Part shown: one piece after another, positions 43,427 to 53,400 of the stretch
Layout of the letters: each line of letters begins with the position of its first letter
Numbering within the stretch: the stretch's first letter is position 1
Origin: Amoebophrya sp. A120
Lineage: Eukaryota; Sar; Dinophyceae; Syndiniales; Amoebophryaceae
Length of the DNA: 64,000 nucleotides
Assembly: GCA_905178155.1 (NCBI GenBank)
Contig: CAJINV010000008.1
Coordinates: 4,266,793 to 4,330,792, forward strand
Reading direction: 5' to 3'
The notes under the pieces: generated by a model
Database searches by the model: none
Told to the model about the DNA's origin: nothing
What the model saw: only the letters and a program-made list of their open reading frames with translations
Made by a program: the position numbers and the translations under genes

Positions 43427-45687
43427 ATGAAGCAGCCTGACCTGGGTCGCGAGGAGGAAGATCAGGATCACGCTTGTCCGCGCACGGTGATGACGAGGAT
43501 GAAGACCAAAAATCGTGTGAGGAGAAGAAGAACCAGGTCGGCCACCGGAGATTCCCAGGTGGAGGTGCTGCAAAAGAGTAAGATGGCCACGCCCCCGGCG
43601 TTTGTTCCGGGCTCGCCGGCGTGCTCCAGAATGCGAAAATTCCTATTCCACGCCTGCCTCTTGCTGTTTTTCACGGAACAAGAATTCTTCCCGAATCTCC
43701 ATGATTTCCTGTCTAGATCTAGCAGTACGAGCACGCAAGTGCAGGTTGGGCAGGCGAATCCGGACAATACCAGCGATATCTGCATCGGATTCGACCTGCA
43801 AGGTATGGACCAACCATTTTACAACACTGACAATGGCGCAGTTCTTACGTCGTCGGCGTTGAACGGTGCCGCTTCTGCTCTCCCGCAAATGAGTAAAAAC
43901 TCCGCAACATCATCTCCAACGACCGCGCCTGCTTGCGCTGCAACCAACATGCCAGTGGCGCCCACAGCCTCTTCAACCACCACAAAAACTACCATTTCGC
44001 TGCAGCTTCTCGCTGAGGCCTTTTTTGACGGTGACGCGGAGCACGCAAAAAAGTTCAAGCTGAAGGCCATTGTCTTCCCCGTTTTCGCCCTGGCCGTCGA
44101 ATCCTGGCTGGAGTCCATTCTGGTTCGGCGTGGCGGGTGCGACTTTCTCAAGATCTATTTTCTTTCCGGTTCGCACCAACGAACAAAAAGGAGCGAAACC
44201 TTCACCACCGAGTCCGCGGCCCGGTGCCTGGTGCGGTTTGCGGAGCGCGTGCTGAAAACCCGGTTTTTCGCTGCGGCAACTCATTCGAACGCCGGCAGTG
44301 TCAGGAACTCCGCCAACTCAACGACGACAGAAACTACCAAGGTGGTGCCTCCGAAGTGGCTCCGGGATTCCACCAGCAGTCGTCTGGACGCGTTAAACAT
44401 CTGTCTGCGGTGCATTCACAGCGGCCCCGGGGTGTTTCTGTACGACGAGAACGTGCGATTTATGAACAACGAGTGTCTACCCTATTTGGATTCGGATCGT
44501 CAGCAGTGCGTTCAGTACTTTCAGAAGCACTTCCCGCACAGGGATTGGGCACAGGTAGAAGAGACACGAGTTTGATGGTCTTATTCAGTGTATATAACGC
44601 TGTAGTCATGTTTTTTCGGAAGATTCGCACCTTTTATTGATTTATATGACGAGACGAGCTCATTAACGATGTATGACCACCTGTGCTGGTCCTCGACTGG
44701 TGCCAAAGCCAAAAGTGACTCAATTACAACTCAGGAATTCGCTGTCTCCTTCATTCTCGCCGAGGGTGCGCCCGCCCGCGTTTCGGCGATCACGCAGTCC
44801 CTGCACCAGTTTCGGCCCAATTACGTGCATATCCTGCGCCCCAAATCCTACCGCGACGAGCCCTTCCTCCGCGCCGACGGGGTCCAAGCATTACCCTTTG
44901 ACAAAGCCTCGGTCGCCCCCGCCATCCCCATCAATGGCCACTTTGTCAGTAGTTTGAATTTGTTTTTCCAGCAAGGAGCTGGAACATCAGGCAACATGGT
45001 GATGAGCCCAGGAGGCGGAATGCACAACCGGAGCCTGCTGCAGCAGCGGGAGCGCACCTACACGGGCGTGGCCGAGCTGGACAACCGCATCAGGCTCGTT
45101 TTGAAGGAGATGCTGGCCCACAAGAAGGCGGTGGAGCAGCTCGGCTCCTCCAAGGACGCGGAGCTGGCCGGGTTTTGGCTTCGGAAGACGCGGAAGCCGG
45201 TTTTGTGCGTGTTGATGGTGGAGAAGGAGGAGGAGGTGCAAGTGGTCAACAGCTCCCAGCAGAAACTCGCGAAGGTCCGCAAGTTTTACCGCGGCCTGAA
45301 CCTCGAGGTCAGCATGCCGACCGGGTCGCTGTGTGCGGAGCGGAATTGCATCGGCCAGGCCGTCGCCGCGGATCCGACCTTGCGGCGGGAGCACATAAAA
45401 CTCGTGGCGGTCTTTATGCATTGCAAAAGTATCGTACTTACTAGTATAAAATGCATTACAAATTTTCCCAACAAAAAAATTCAATTTGTCATGCTATTTC
45501 AGGTAGAAAGTTGGATTTGTCATGCAATTAGTACGAGATACTTTTGCACAGGATAGTCTTGTCGCTGCCGCAAATTGGCAGTGGGGCGTCCTCGAGCAGT
45601 GCGGCGGAACAAGAATTTTTCCCGAATCTCCATGATTTCCTGTCTAATCTCCATAATTTCAAGTATTGTCATGGGTTTCTGCATTAA
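43427..45687 (+). CDS. Gene 6: cytidine deaminase-like protein, incomplete zinc site
   Basis: ATG at 43427. Exons 43427-44554 and 44735-45414 are joined by a GT-AG intron; exon 45561-45687 follows an introner; about 644 residues. The N-terminal half is low complexity, then comes a region of unknown fold (about 43980-44900). Near 45332 the motif CAERN, followed by an alanine-rich helix and an IKLVAVLSLP strand, matches the first half of the cytidine/deoxycytidylate deaminase site (Cys ligand plus catalytic Glu). Known family rule: a PCxxC pair should follow. I do not find it; the predicted C-terminus instead contains the 41-bp dispersed repeat and stops. Either a further exon was missed or the copy is inactive. 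A possible hydrophobic signal lies near 43640. Confidence 0.6.
43675..43715 (+). repeat. 41-bp dispersed repeat, copy 1
   Basis: Starts GGAACAAGAATTCTTCCCGA and ends TTTCCTGTCTA. Encodes EQEFFPNLHDFLS in gene 6 exon 1. Confidence 0.9.
44555..44734 (+). other. Canonical GT-AG intron in gene 6
   Basis: CAG|GTAGAAG at 44555 and ACAACTCAG| at 44734, 180 nt. No TIR. Both sides are in phase 0. Confidence 0.75.
45415..45555 (+). mobile_element. Introner, family E
   Basis: Left end TATGCATTGCAAAAGTATCG, right end GATACTTTTGCACAGGATA. Perfect GTCTT repeat. Removing 146 nt keeps frame. Confidence 0.88.
45606..45646 (+). repeat. 41-bp dispersed repeat, copy 2
   Basis: One base different from 43675-43715. 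Again in gene 6 (last predicted exon) and again in the EQEFFPNLHDFLS frame. Confidence 0.9.
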
Positions 45688-46138
45688 AAACGAAGGGAAC
45701 AAGTATTGTCATAAACGTATTGCATAACGTAGTAAAAGGATTTATTTCTTACTAGTAGTGATCAAGGAACCTCAACCTCTTCAAAATCTTTCACGCACAT
45801 CCTGGTACCACCCCCTCCTGTAATTTCTCCATCCCTCTAATGCGGAATCCCCAACACAGAATGGGACCCGGTTTTGTCCTTCAAGGCCACCTCTTTGTAC
45901 AAATCCTTGTTTTCGTATTACAGTGCACAACCCCCCCTCCCCCTCATTTCTATTTTTGCATGAACAGCAACACAAACACCAACACACGTGGAGCCTTTGC
46001 ATGGCAAATTTATGTACCTCATGTAAGTACGTACTGTTTGGGCTACCAGAACTTGTCATGCAACCAGTGCCAAGAGGCACAGAGAGAGTTTAGGATTTTG
46101 CATGACAAATGAGGGGTACGAGGGGAAGTTGTGCCCTG
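45688..46138. other. Gap between gene 6 and the MQO fragment
   Basis: About 450 nt between two convergent genes. No gene recognised. Contains ACATTACAGTG and GTCATGC words like those inside introners, but no complete element. Confidence 0.35.
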
Positions 46139-46820
46139 TCATATTTCGTTCAGCTGTTTTTTATACCCAGGAATCATCTGCTCCAGCTTGTTTTTCCATT
46201 TCCCCTGCACGAAATCCTATGCATTGCAAAAGTATAGCGCTAGTGTAACTCGCAATACAAATTGGCTCAGCATTACAAACTAAATTTGCAATGCGGATTT
46301 ACCTTAACAAGTAGATTTGTAATGCATAATTGCGATTTTTACTACGAGCACGATACAACTTTTGCACAGGATAGATCCGGCCACGCTTTTTCCACCACGT
46401 CCAAGGCGATTTGCACGGAGACGCTCGCCCCCGGACTCGCGCCCATTAAGCCGCTGATGGTGCGGTCCGCTTTCTGGATGATCTCGGTGCCAAATTGAAT
46501 AATCCCGACTTTCGCCTTGTCTTCCTTCATGATTTGCACCTGAGACGAGAGTGGTTGTTTGCTGAATGTGTTGCGCGTTGCTGCACTATAGAATTAGAAG
46601 AGCAAATTGTCTCTCATGAAATAAAATACAGCATGACAAAGCAATTGGAATTGCTTCAATCCACTTATAGAAGAAACCGAGAGTTAAAGTTACACCCTCT
46701 GTCCCGCCGTAATTTGCGACCAGTCCTCATCCTGTGCGTTTGGAAAGAATTCCCGCAAAACTTGCATCCGTTCGGCCTTCGTGGACGATGGGAGAAAGTG
46801 AGCCTTCGTACTTACACGCA
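46139..46820 (-). CDS. mqo: Malate:quinone oxidoreductase, C-terminal exons only
   Basis: Minus strand, read from about 46820 down to the TGA at 46139-46141. Exons: about 46820-46696, then 46539-46374, then 46212-46139. The first join is a GT-AG intron, the second a family E introner. The peptide shows KAERMQVLREFFP, TAGQRVQIMK, QFGTE, then GLMGASPGAS, and a tail W..KL..MIPGY, the conserved C-terminus of malate:quinone oxidoreductase, an FAD enzyme of the inner mitochondrial membrane that oxidises malate to oxaloacetate and passes electrons to quinone. Only about the last 120 residues of a normally 450-550-residue enzyme are seen. Upstream is a GC-rich block, so the gene is either truncated or continues across a long insertion. 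Confidence 0.75.
46218..46373 (-). mobile_element. Introner, family E, in the minus-strand MQO gene
   Basis: In the gene's sense it starts TATCCTGTGCAAAAGTTG and ends CTTTTGCAATGCATA, the opposite orientation to the gene 6 copy. Flanks (plus strand) AATCC and GATCC. Removing it joins AWPD to FVQGKW in frame. Confidence 0.88.
46540..46695 (-). other. Canonical GT-AG intron in MQO
   Basis: On the minus strand GTGTAACT starts at 46695 and CGTCTCAG ends at 46540, 156 nt. The join gives GQR-VQIMK, as expected for the enzyme. Confidence 0.75.
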
Positions 46821-47552
46821 CTGGCGCGTGCTTTCAGTCCCAGCCCCTGCGGAGGGCACGTACTTGCACGGCGGACGCCATCGGGCGGCCTCTGCCCAGA
46901 GTGGCCCCACAGGAGCGGTAGCCCCTTCCTGCCCCCCATTTAGGAGCTTTCTTTCAGATGTTTCACACTTACTGGGTGGTCGTGAGTTGGCTTTCTTGTC
47001 GGCGATCTTGTTTTTCGATACGACTGATACGTCTTATCGGGCGCCTGTGGACTTAGGATCTTCTCTTTTTTTATTCCCATCTCCATTGAGCAGAGTGGTG
47101 GTTTCCGAGTTCTGGTTGGACCCTTAAGCTCTTGGCCCTAGATGGGCAAACTTGGGGGTGCTTTTGTTCGTGCTTTTACGAGTAGCGTGCATGGGTTTTG
47201 CTCGGCCTTCGAGTTGTTAAGGCACTGAGGCCTGGTTTGGGGAGGCCTGACTGAGCGGGAATTCTCTACAGGTGCCACTTCGTTTAGCGGATCGGCGTTC
47301 CTGTGAGGGAACGGGGCTGTGTGTTCTGCTTCTGATCCTGACGAGTTCGGGTTTCTACAGCGGCGCGGTGCCGTGGATTTTGTGTGCCCAGACAGCTAGA
47401 AAAGGTCGCGTCTCCGGACTCCTTATCTCTTGCTTCCGCTCTTAGCGCCGTCTGGAAGGACGGCGCTAAGAATTCTTCCCGAATCTCCATGATTTCCTGT
47501 CTATCCCGCAGAAAATTTATTTCCGTACTTACTACGACGGGCGCTTTTAACA
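46821..47552. other. GC-rich block of unknown origin
   Basis: Separates the MQO fragment from gene 8. Resembles insertion A in base style, but I see no flanking duplication. Contains a perfect hairpin at about 47446-47469 (AGCGCCGTC...GACGGCGCT) and the third copy of the dispersed repeat. Confidence 0.4.
47468..47503 (+). repeat. 41-bp dispersed repeat, copy 3 (36 bp present)
   Basis: AAGAATTCTTCCCGAATC to TTCCTGTCTA, identical to copy 1 over this length. Lies outside any resolved exon. Confidence 0.85.
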
Positions 47553-50028
47553 ATGGAGAAGAACGTCTTGACAGACTTGTATTCTGCCTTTCGAAGGAGC
47601 AATACGACCTATAGTGTGAGCATCTTCAATTCTTGTGCGCATACTTCGAATCATGCACGCCCCGGTCGCTTATAATTTATTGCTGTTTTTGGCAACAACT
47701 CTGAAGGAGTATGTATTACTTTTTGACAAGACTCAACTCTTCGAATGTGCTGTTCTGAATGAAGCCCATGATTTTTTGCATAGGATATTGTCACAGCGAG
47801 AACGCATCCTGGTGAGCCACTATGAAACGTTGCAGTCGCTCACGCGTTACGCAAAGGATGAAGACGAGCGCAGCGCAGATAACGATGCTGCGATACGAAG
47901 CGTGACGAGACAAGCGAACCGACACAAGGCGGACCCTAGCAACGGAGAAGAAAACGCTGACCGAACGGGCGGAAACGAAGTGGAAGAGCAAGGGAGAAGA
48001 ATAAGCCGTGCAGCTCAAGTTCCAAGCAACGAACATCGGAACGACGTGCGACGGTCTCTGCTTTCGCTGCGACAGGACCGCTACCAACTGCAAATACGTC
48101 TGGGTCTAGACGAGACAATTCGTGCTTTCATTCTGGGTGCTGATAATTGACTCTATTTTTGATTCTTTTGATGCTTGTTGTGTTAATCAGGCAATACAGT
48201 AGATTTCACAGGTGGATCGCAAGGCATCGCACAATGCGGGTTGTTTAAGTTTTCCTTTTCCAGACCCAGACACGATTGTAGTCCATAGCCGCATGATGCT
48301 GTTGGATCAGCGCCGATCGCGTTCCGCGCTGAGCAGACGAGACCAGGGCCGCCTCGGCGTGGATTCACCTGCTCTAGTGCAGCAGGCCGAGAACGGGCCC
48401 GAGATCACGAAATCTAGTACTCCACCACCGGAACATAGCTACAGTTCTAGTGAAACAAAGAAAGTCCCACTTTTGAAGCTGAAGGCGTCTCTGCTGCAAG
48501 CAAGGACGAGTGGTGATCTACTTCCAAGCAGGAGCGCACGAGCTAGCAAAGCAGAGCCGTTCTTGCAAAATAACCGACGCCGCGTGCGCGGCGGTCCGGT
48601 TTCAGCATCATCTCCTCCCGTAACCACGATGGCTACAAGCGAACAATCGCCAAAAGTCGCAAAAAACTGGTCACAATTCAAGAACTTGTGTACTTCCGCG
48701 AAGTCGGAGGGAGAGCCGCTTGCTATTCTCGAAATGGTATCAGAATGAAAGACCTTCCCTCATCCGCAGATCCATCAAGAGGCAACTCCTCATGCTGCAT
48801 TTGTGCACACAAATCCGCGCGTTCTTTGAGGCATATAATCCTGAGTCTGTTTATGTACTTACTTATGCAGCGCACCAGCTACCGAGCATGGCGGGCATCT
48901 TTGCAGCACTGGAGGACGCGTTACAGATTGGCTGTACAAAGCGTCCCATTGCATTTCCTCTGTGTGCAAGCACCGGTGATTTGTTGCTACAAATCAGCAA
49001 CACGAACCCCTCGCTCGAGTATGGAGAGGGCGGGGAATTTTTTTTCATGTTGATAAGTGAAACTCTTTCTGCAGGCACTCTTCGCAGCAAAGCGCGGGGT
49101 GCTGAAAAACGAAATAAATTCACCGCACGACCGCCAGGTATGGCGGCAACCGGTCCACGGGGTTGCAACTGCTCCGAACGAGGTTCAATCGTCAAGGTAC
49201 TTACTTATCATGCTCTAGTTTGTCATGGAGGTGGATGTTGATAGATCATGATGACGAGAGTTTATTACCATGTTGTTGAAATGTTTTACCTAGACTCAAA
49301 CACAAATTGTAATTGATTCCAGGTCCTCGAGCACCCCCGCGCCTGGCAATGCGCTTCACGAAGTTCGGTCTATTTCTTCGCGTGGTCGTCGACCGCAGGA
49401 AGAACAAGATACTGGCTCTTCGTCACGAGAGGCGAGACGCTCCTTGTCCATGCGTACGCTTTCGGTGCTGCGCGCCATAATTCGACGTGTCCACCAGCGC
49501 CGGACTCTCGGTCGGCAAGAAAAAGAAGTCGCGCACCCCACAGGAGCTTCGCCCACCGAGGGCACGCAAATAATATATTACGCGAGAAGAAACGACGTGA
49601 AGGCCGCGTCGTGTTCCGGTACACCGACGTGCTTCAAGGGGCGGGAAGCGATTTTTCACGACCACACGGCGGCTGCAGCCGACGTTAAAAACGCGACATT
49701 CGTCCTGAACGACGAGCACCGCACGACTTGCAAAAATAGTACCGCCGTGCACCACCAAATGGTGGTCGCGAAGAACTGCACCATCAATCGCGAGAAAGTA
49801 GGCTCGTGCGAGGAGTCTGACTCCTCGCGAGTAAGAGAATGGCCTTCACTGCAGTCTATACGTCGACTATGGCGAGGGGCTGGCGCTTCGAAAACGACTC
49901 CCCGCAAGTCCCCGCCTCTGTTCGCCGCTGCCGTGGCGGTCGGTGAGGGAACGAATCTGCAAGAGCAGGTATACGGAAATGAAATGCATTCTGTGGTCGT
50001 GGTCAGTGAAAAAGTTTTCTCAGCATGA
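47553..50028 (+). CDS. Gene 8: unrecognised basic protein
   Basis: ATG at 47553. Exons 47553-47570, 47791-48081, 48293-48737, 49061-49196 and 49323-50028, about 530 residues. The tiny first exon (MEKNVL) is supported only by frame and a TTG(A/T)CAG-like repeat. The protein is rich in Arg, Ser, Glu and Gln, with a possible helical coiled stretch near 47800-48070 and a Leu/Ala-rich helix (ELFLQALFAAKRGVL) after the introner at 48738. It contains two introners and one GT-AG intron. The end is uncertain: GAGCAG|GTATAC near 49969 could be a further 5' splice site leading to exons upstream of gene 7. No known domain. Confidence 0.5.
47580..47787. mobile_element. Probable introner, unclear family
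   Basis: Right end TTTTTTGCATAGGATA is typical; left end TATTCTGCCTTTCG is weak. The boundary that fits the frame removes 220 nt using a TTGACAG / TTGTCACAG repeat. Confidence 0.5.
48082..48287. mobile_element. Introner, family B
   Basis: Left end TACCAACTGCAAATACGTC then TGGGTCTAG; right end CCAGACACGATTGTAGTCC then ATA. Flanks ACCGC and GCCGC. Removing 211 nt keeps frame. Confidence 0.82.
48738..49055. mobile_element. Introner, family C
   Basis: Left end TATCAGAATGAAAGACC, right end TTTTTTTTCATGTTGATA. Flanks AATGG and AGTGA. Removing 323 nt keeps frame. Confidence 0.75.
49197..49322 (+). other. Canonical GT-AG intron in gene 8
   Basis: TCAAG|GTACTTACTT at 49197 and TTGATTCCAG| at 49322, 126 nt, frame kept. 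No TIR. Confidence 0.7.
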
Positions 50029-50434
50029 GCACAACTTACTTCACTAGCAACATCCGTGTTGAGTTGCTTTATGTTATTGTCATGCTCTCTATAATTTCCG
50101 AGGACTCGCACGAGGGCCGATTCTGGTTTTATTGTGTAGCACTCTTTATTTTTCCTTGTCACCTTCCACCTGTGCCTATGATCGGACTAGCGGAATAAAA
50201 AAAAATAGGAGCGCCGTCTTCTTCGGGAAGGGGAGACGCAGATGAGAACCACGCAGGGGGAGGAAATCTTGCTCGAGCAGAAGCAAGCACGGAAAGAAGC
50301 AAAAACGACACAGAAGGAGGAGCAGCAGCACGCGCGCAAAAAAGAAAAAAAGACACAACAAGAGGAACACATAATATCCAGTCAAGAAATAAAGTGTGCT
50401 AGCGTTTGATATCTTTTTCGGAAAACATCCTTGA
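50029..50434. other. Gap between genes 8 and 7, with a short Lys/Gln-rich ORF
   Basis: A plus-strand frame from ATG 50242 to about 50409 encodes some 55 residues rich in Lys, Gln and Glu. It may be a gene 7 or gene 8 exon. The minus strand shows a Leu/Phe-rich frame that is only the complement of this purine-rich DNA. Confidence 0.35.
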
Positions 50435-53400
50435 TATGTCTTTACAAATTTGTAGTCCGACAAAAAAGCAAAAGGAAAAGCTTGTCACGCGCAGTAGAGA
50501 GTGCGTGACCAACATGCGCTTGAATGAATCCTGCAATGCAGGACTAGCATGGCAACTGTTTCCAGGTGTCTTGCATGCCAAACCTGACAGCCTCACACTG
50601 ACACACTTTGAAACTAAACACAAATTCATCAACTTCGACGACGTGAATGAGCAATTGGAAGAAAACTGGAGTGCCCACCACGACTCCACTATGGGGTTTG
50701 ACAACACAGACCCTGGTATCCTATGTGGAAACGTCCTTCCGCCCACCGAAAAGTGAAGATGGGAATCTGGCTACAACTTACACAGCAAGTCAGTATGGGA
50801 TAGATGTTGAAGAGGCACTTATTTGGGTATTTTTTCTGGACGAGAGCGAGAGGGGAATAATAATAATAAAGACGGGCTTTTGATGATGTACTTTTTTTCA
50901 GATTCATGTGTAGGTCTAGGTGCGGTCTTTTCAGTCAAAAACACACAACAAACAAAAAATGATATCATGCTCAACAAATCAATTTTTGAGCTCGCAGCTT
51001 AATCCTATTTCGCTAATGCAGCCGCATCATCGAAGAAGTCGGTCGCCTAAACCTGATGCTAGCATGACAAGATCACAGATAGCATATAGATATCTCTCCT
51101 CTTCCTCATGGAGCTGTGCATGAGAAACTTTGATTTTGGGCTGCATGGGGTGGGGAGGACGTTTTCGCACAGGATTCCCGGCTTCAAAGACCCTGCAGAC
51201 GCCGAAAAGTTTGAAAACTTTCTCGACTTGCTGCAGACGGATCCGGATAAGGCGGCAGACTTTTCGGCCGCGGAAGACCTGGACCTGGACCGCGTGCCGG
51301 CTCCCCAGCAACTGGCCGTGTTGGAATCCATGGCAGACGTGTGGGGAAAAGACGAGGCCGAGCACGCTTTTCCCGACAATAAGTTTCCAAACGTCCACCA
51401 CGACGGCGACGATTGGCCGAAAGACTTCAGCGAAGTTTGGGTGAAATTGCCAAAAAAACCCCACGAACACGGGGAGACGCCCCGCAAAGCTTTTGGCTGG
51501 GGGTTCCACGAACACATGGAGAAACGCTTCAAGGATCGGGTGTTTGACGAGGACAATAAGCACAAGGATAAGATCCTCACTTGGAACGACCTCGACGCCT
51601 ACGCGGACGTCCGGGGGAAGCACAAGGATGCGCTGTACGAATATCCTGAGTAAAAACATCCCCACACCAGAGTCAAGATGGGGATTTTGCAACACAAACC
51701 TAGAACTTTTGGGAGTCACGCATCACAAGTTGCAGTCCGTAGTGTAGTGCAGGTTCGCAAGGCCAGCTGCGTCAGAAATCCATCTGCTCATCCTGTTTAC
51801 AGCATTACAAATTCCAAAACACGAATGGAAATGGCTCTCATGGGGATGCGCATTACAAGTCTTCCTGTCTTTGCAAATCTGCATTACAACTCTGGCGTGG
51901 GTACGTTTTTACTCAGGATAACGAACTCGATTGGGTAGAGATGGGCGGCGATTTATGGAGAGAAAAAAGTTTGTCACAGTCACTGCCTTGCAGGTTTTGC
52001 ATTACAAATTTTTTCAGCGTCACAGCTTTCCCCTGTATTGCAGAAACACTAGGGAAATCCCTTACGAAGTTTGGCTGTGATGCATTTTTACGCATGACAG
52101 AAAGTTTTGTATTGCAAAAATGCGCATGAGTGATCGTGACGAACTTTTTTTGTTTGATACGATTCGGATATCGTAACGAAGAATTTTTCCCTCTGCTCGA
52201 CGTTTGTGTTAGGAATTTCTGTGTTCTTCCGAGTAGAGATTTGTGATGTAGAAGTACTCACATAAAAAAATCCTCGTCTTGTATGGCTAGAAATAAGGGC
52301 AAAGAAGTACTTTTTACGCTCGCAGCTTAGCTTGCAGGCTATTTGTCATGCCTTGTCGTGCCATGCAGCTGCTCTACTCTGTGAAGATGCCCAAGACCAC
52401 GCAAATGGCTGTTTAAGAATGCCAGACAGAACCACATGTCGTATGATCTCTGCCACATCGCTTTAAAGGTGAGAAGTTAGGTTGTGTGCGCAAAAAAGAA
52501 AACCGCTTTTCTGTAGTAGTTCTTGCTTCGTTGATGAATGAGGGGAGAGGCGATTTTTCACTCTCATATGTGACACTTACGACCAGCTGGCGGGAGCGGA
52601 CCACAAACTGACCAAAGAGGACTTCAAATCCGGATCCGCCCTGCATCAATTCGCAAACAGCGAGACGGCAGCAGATATCCCACAGTAAAAAGCAGGCAGG
52701 GCATTATATTTGTAACGCAAGAATGAATGCGCAGAATGAAGTGAGAAAATCTGCAATGTGCATCCTAAGCAGCATGCTGCAGGTGCGGTGGCAGATTTTA
52801 TTTTTGTGTATTTCTTTTTTCTTTTTTTATGCATTACTTAGTAGAAATATGCCCTGCCGCCGGTTTTTTTCTGCGGGATAGCCGACGGCCAGCTGAGCCG
52901 CGCGGAGTACAATCACGCTGCCTGGGAAGCCGAAGTGGCGGACCGAAACGACCTCCCAGGTCAGGACAGCGACGAGCTCAGCTGGGGCGACATGATGAGC
53001 AAACACAACAACGTGGATACGAACCCTAAAGACGGCAAGATCCAAAAAAGCGAATGGCACGGGAGCAAACGAACCTGGGACGCGCTGAGCAGCCTGCACG
53101 AACCAAAAGCCGAGCTATCCTACAGACAAGCGCACCCATACTGCCATAAAATCAGAAAGTATTTGTAGATCATGCAGTACGTAGTGTTTTCTTGTCGCGT
53201 CTACAAAGAAGGAGCTCCCGCCACGTCTATTGTTTATTGTTGAGCATCTTCATGAATTTATCAGTCGTGAGTCATCTCTCGTGCAGTTTTCTTCGCATTA
53301 CAGTCTCCATGTTGCAGCGCGACAGGTTTCTTTAACCTCGCCCATCTTGCGGCTCAGCATTGCAAAGCTTACTTTGTGCGAGAAATAATAAAGCATAGAG

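Noticed and set aside
50159-50463. Minus-strand Leu/Phe-rich membrane protein
   Set aside because: It is the complement of a purine-rich Lys/Gln-coding stretch; no support as a gene.
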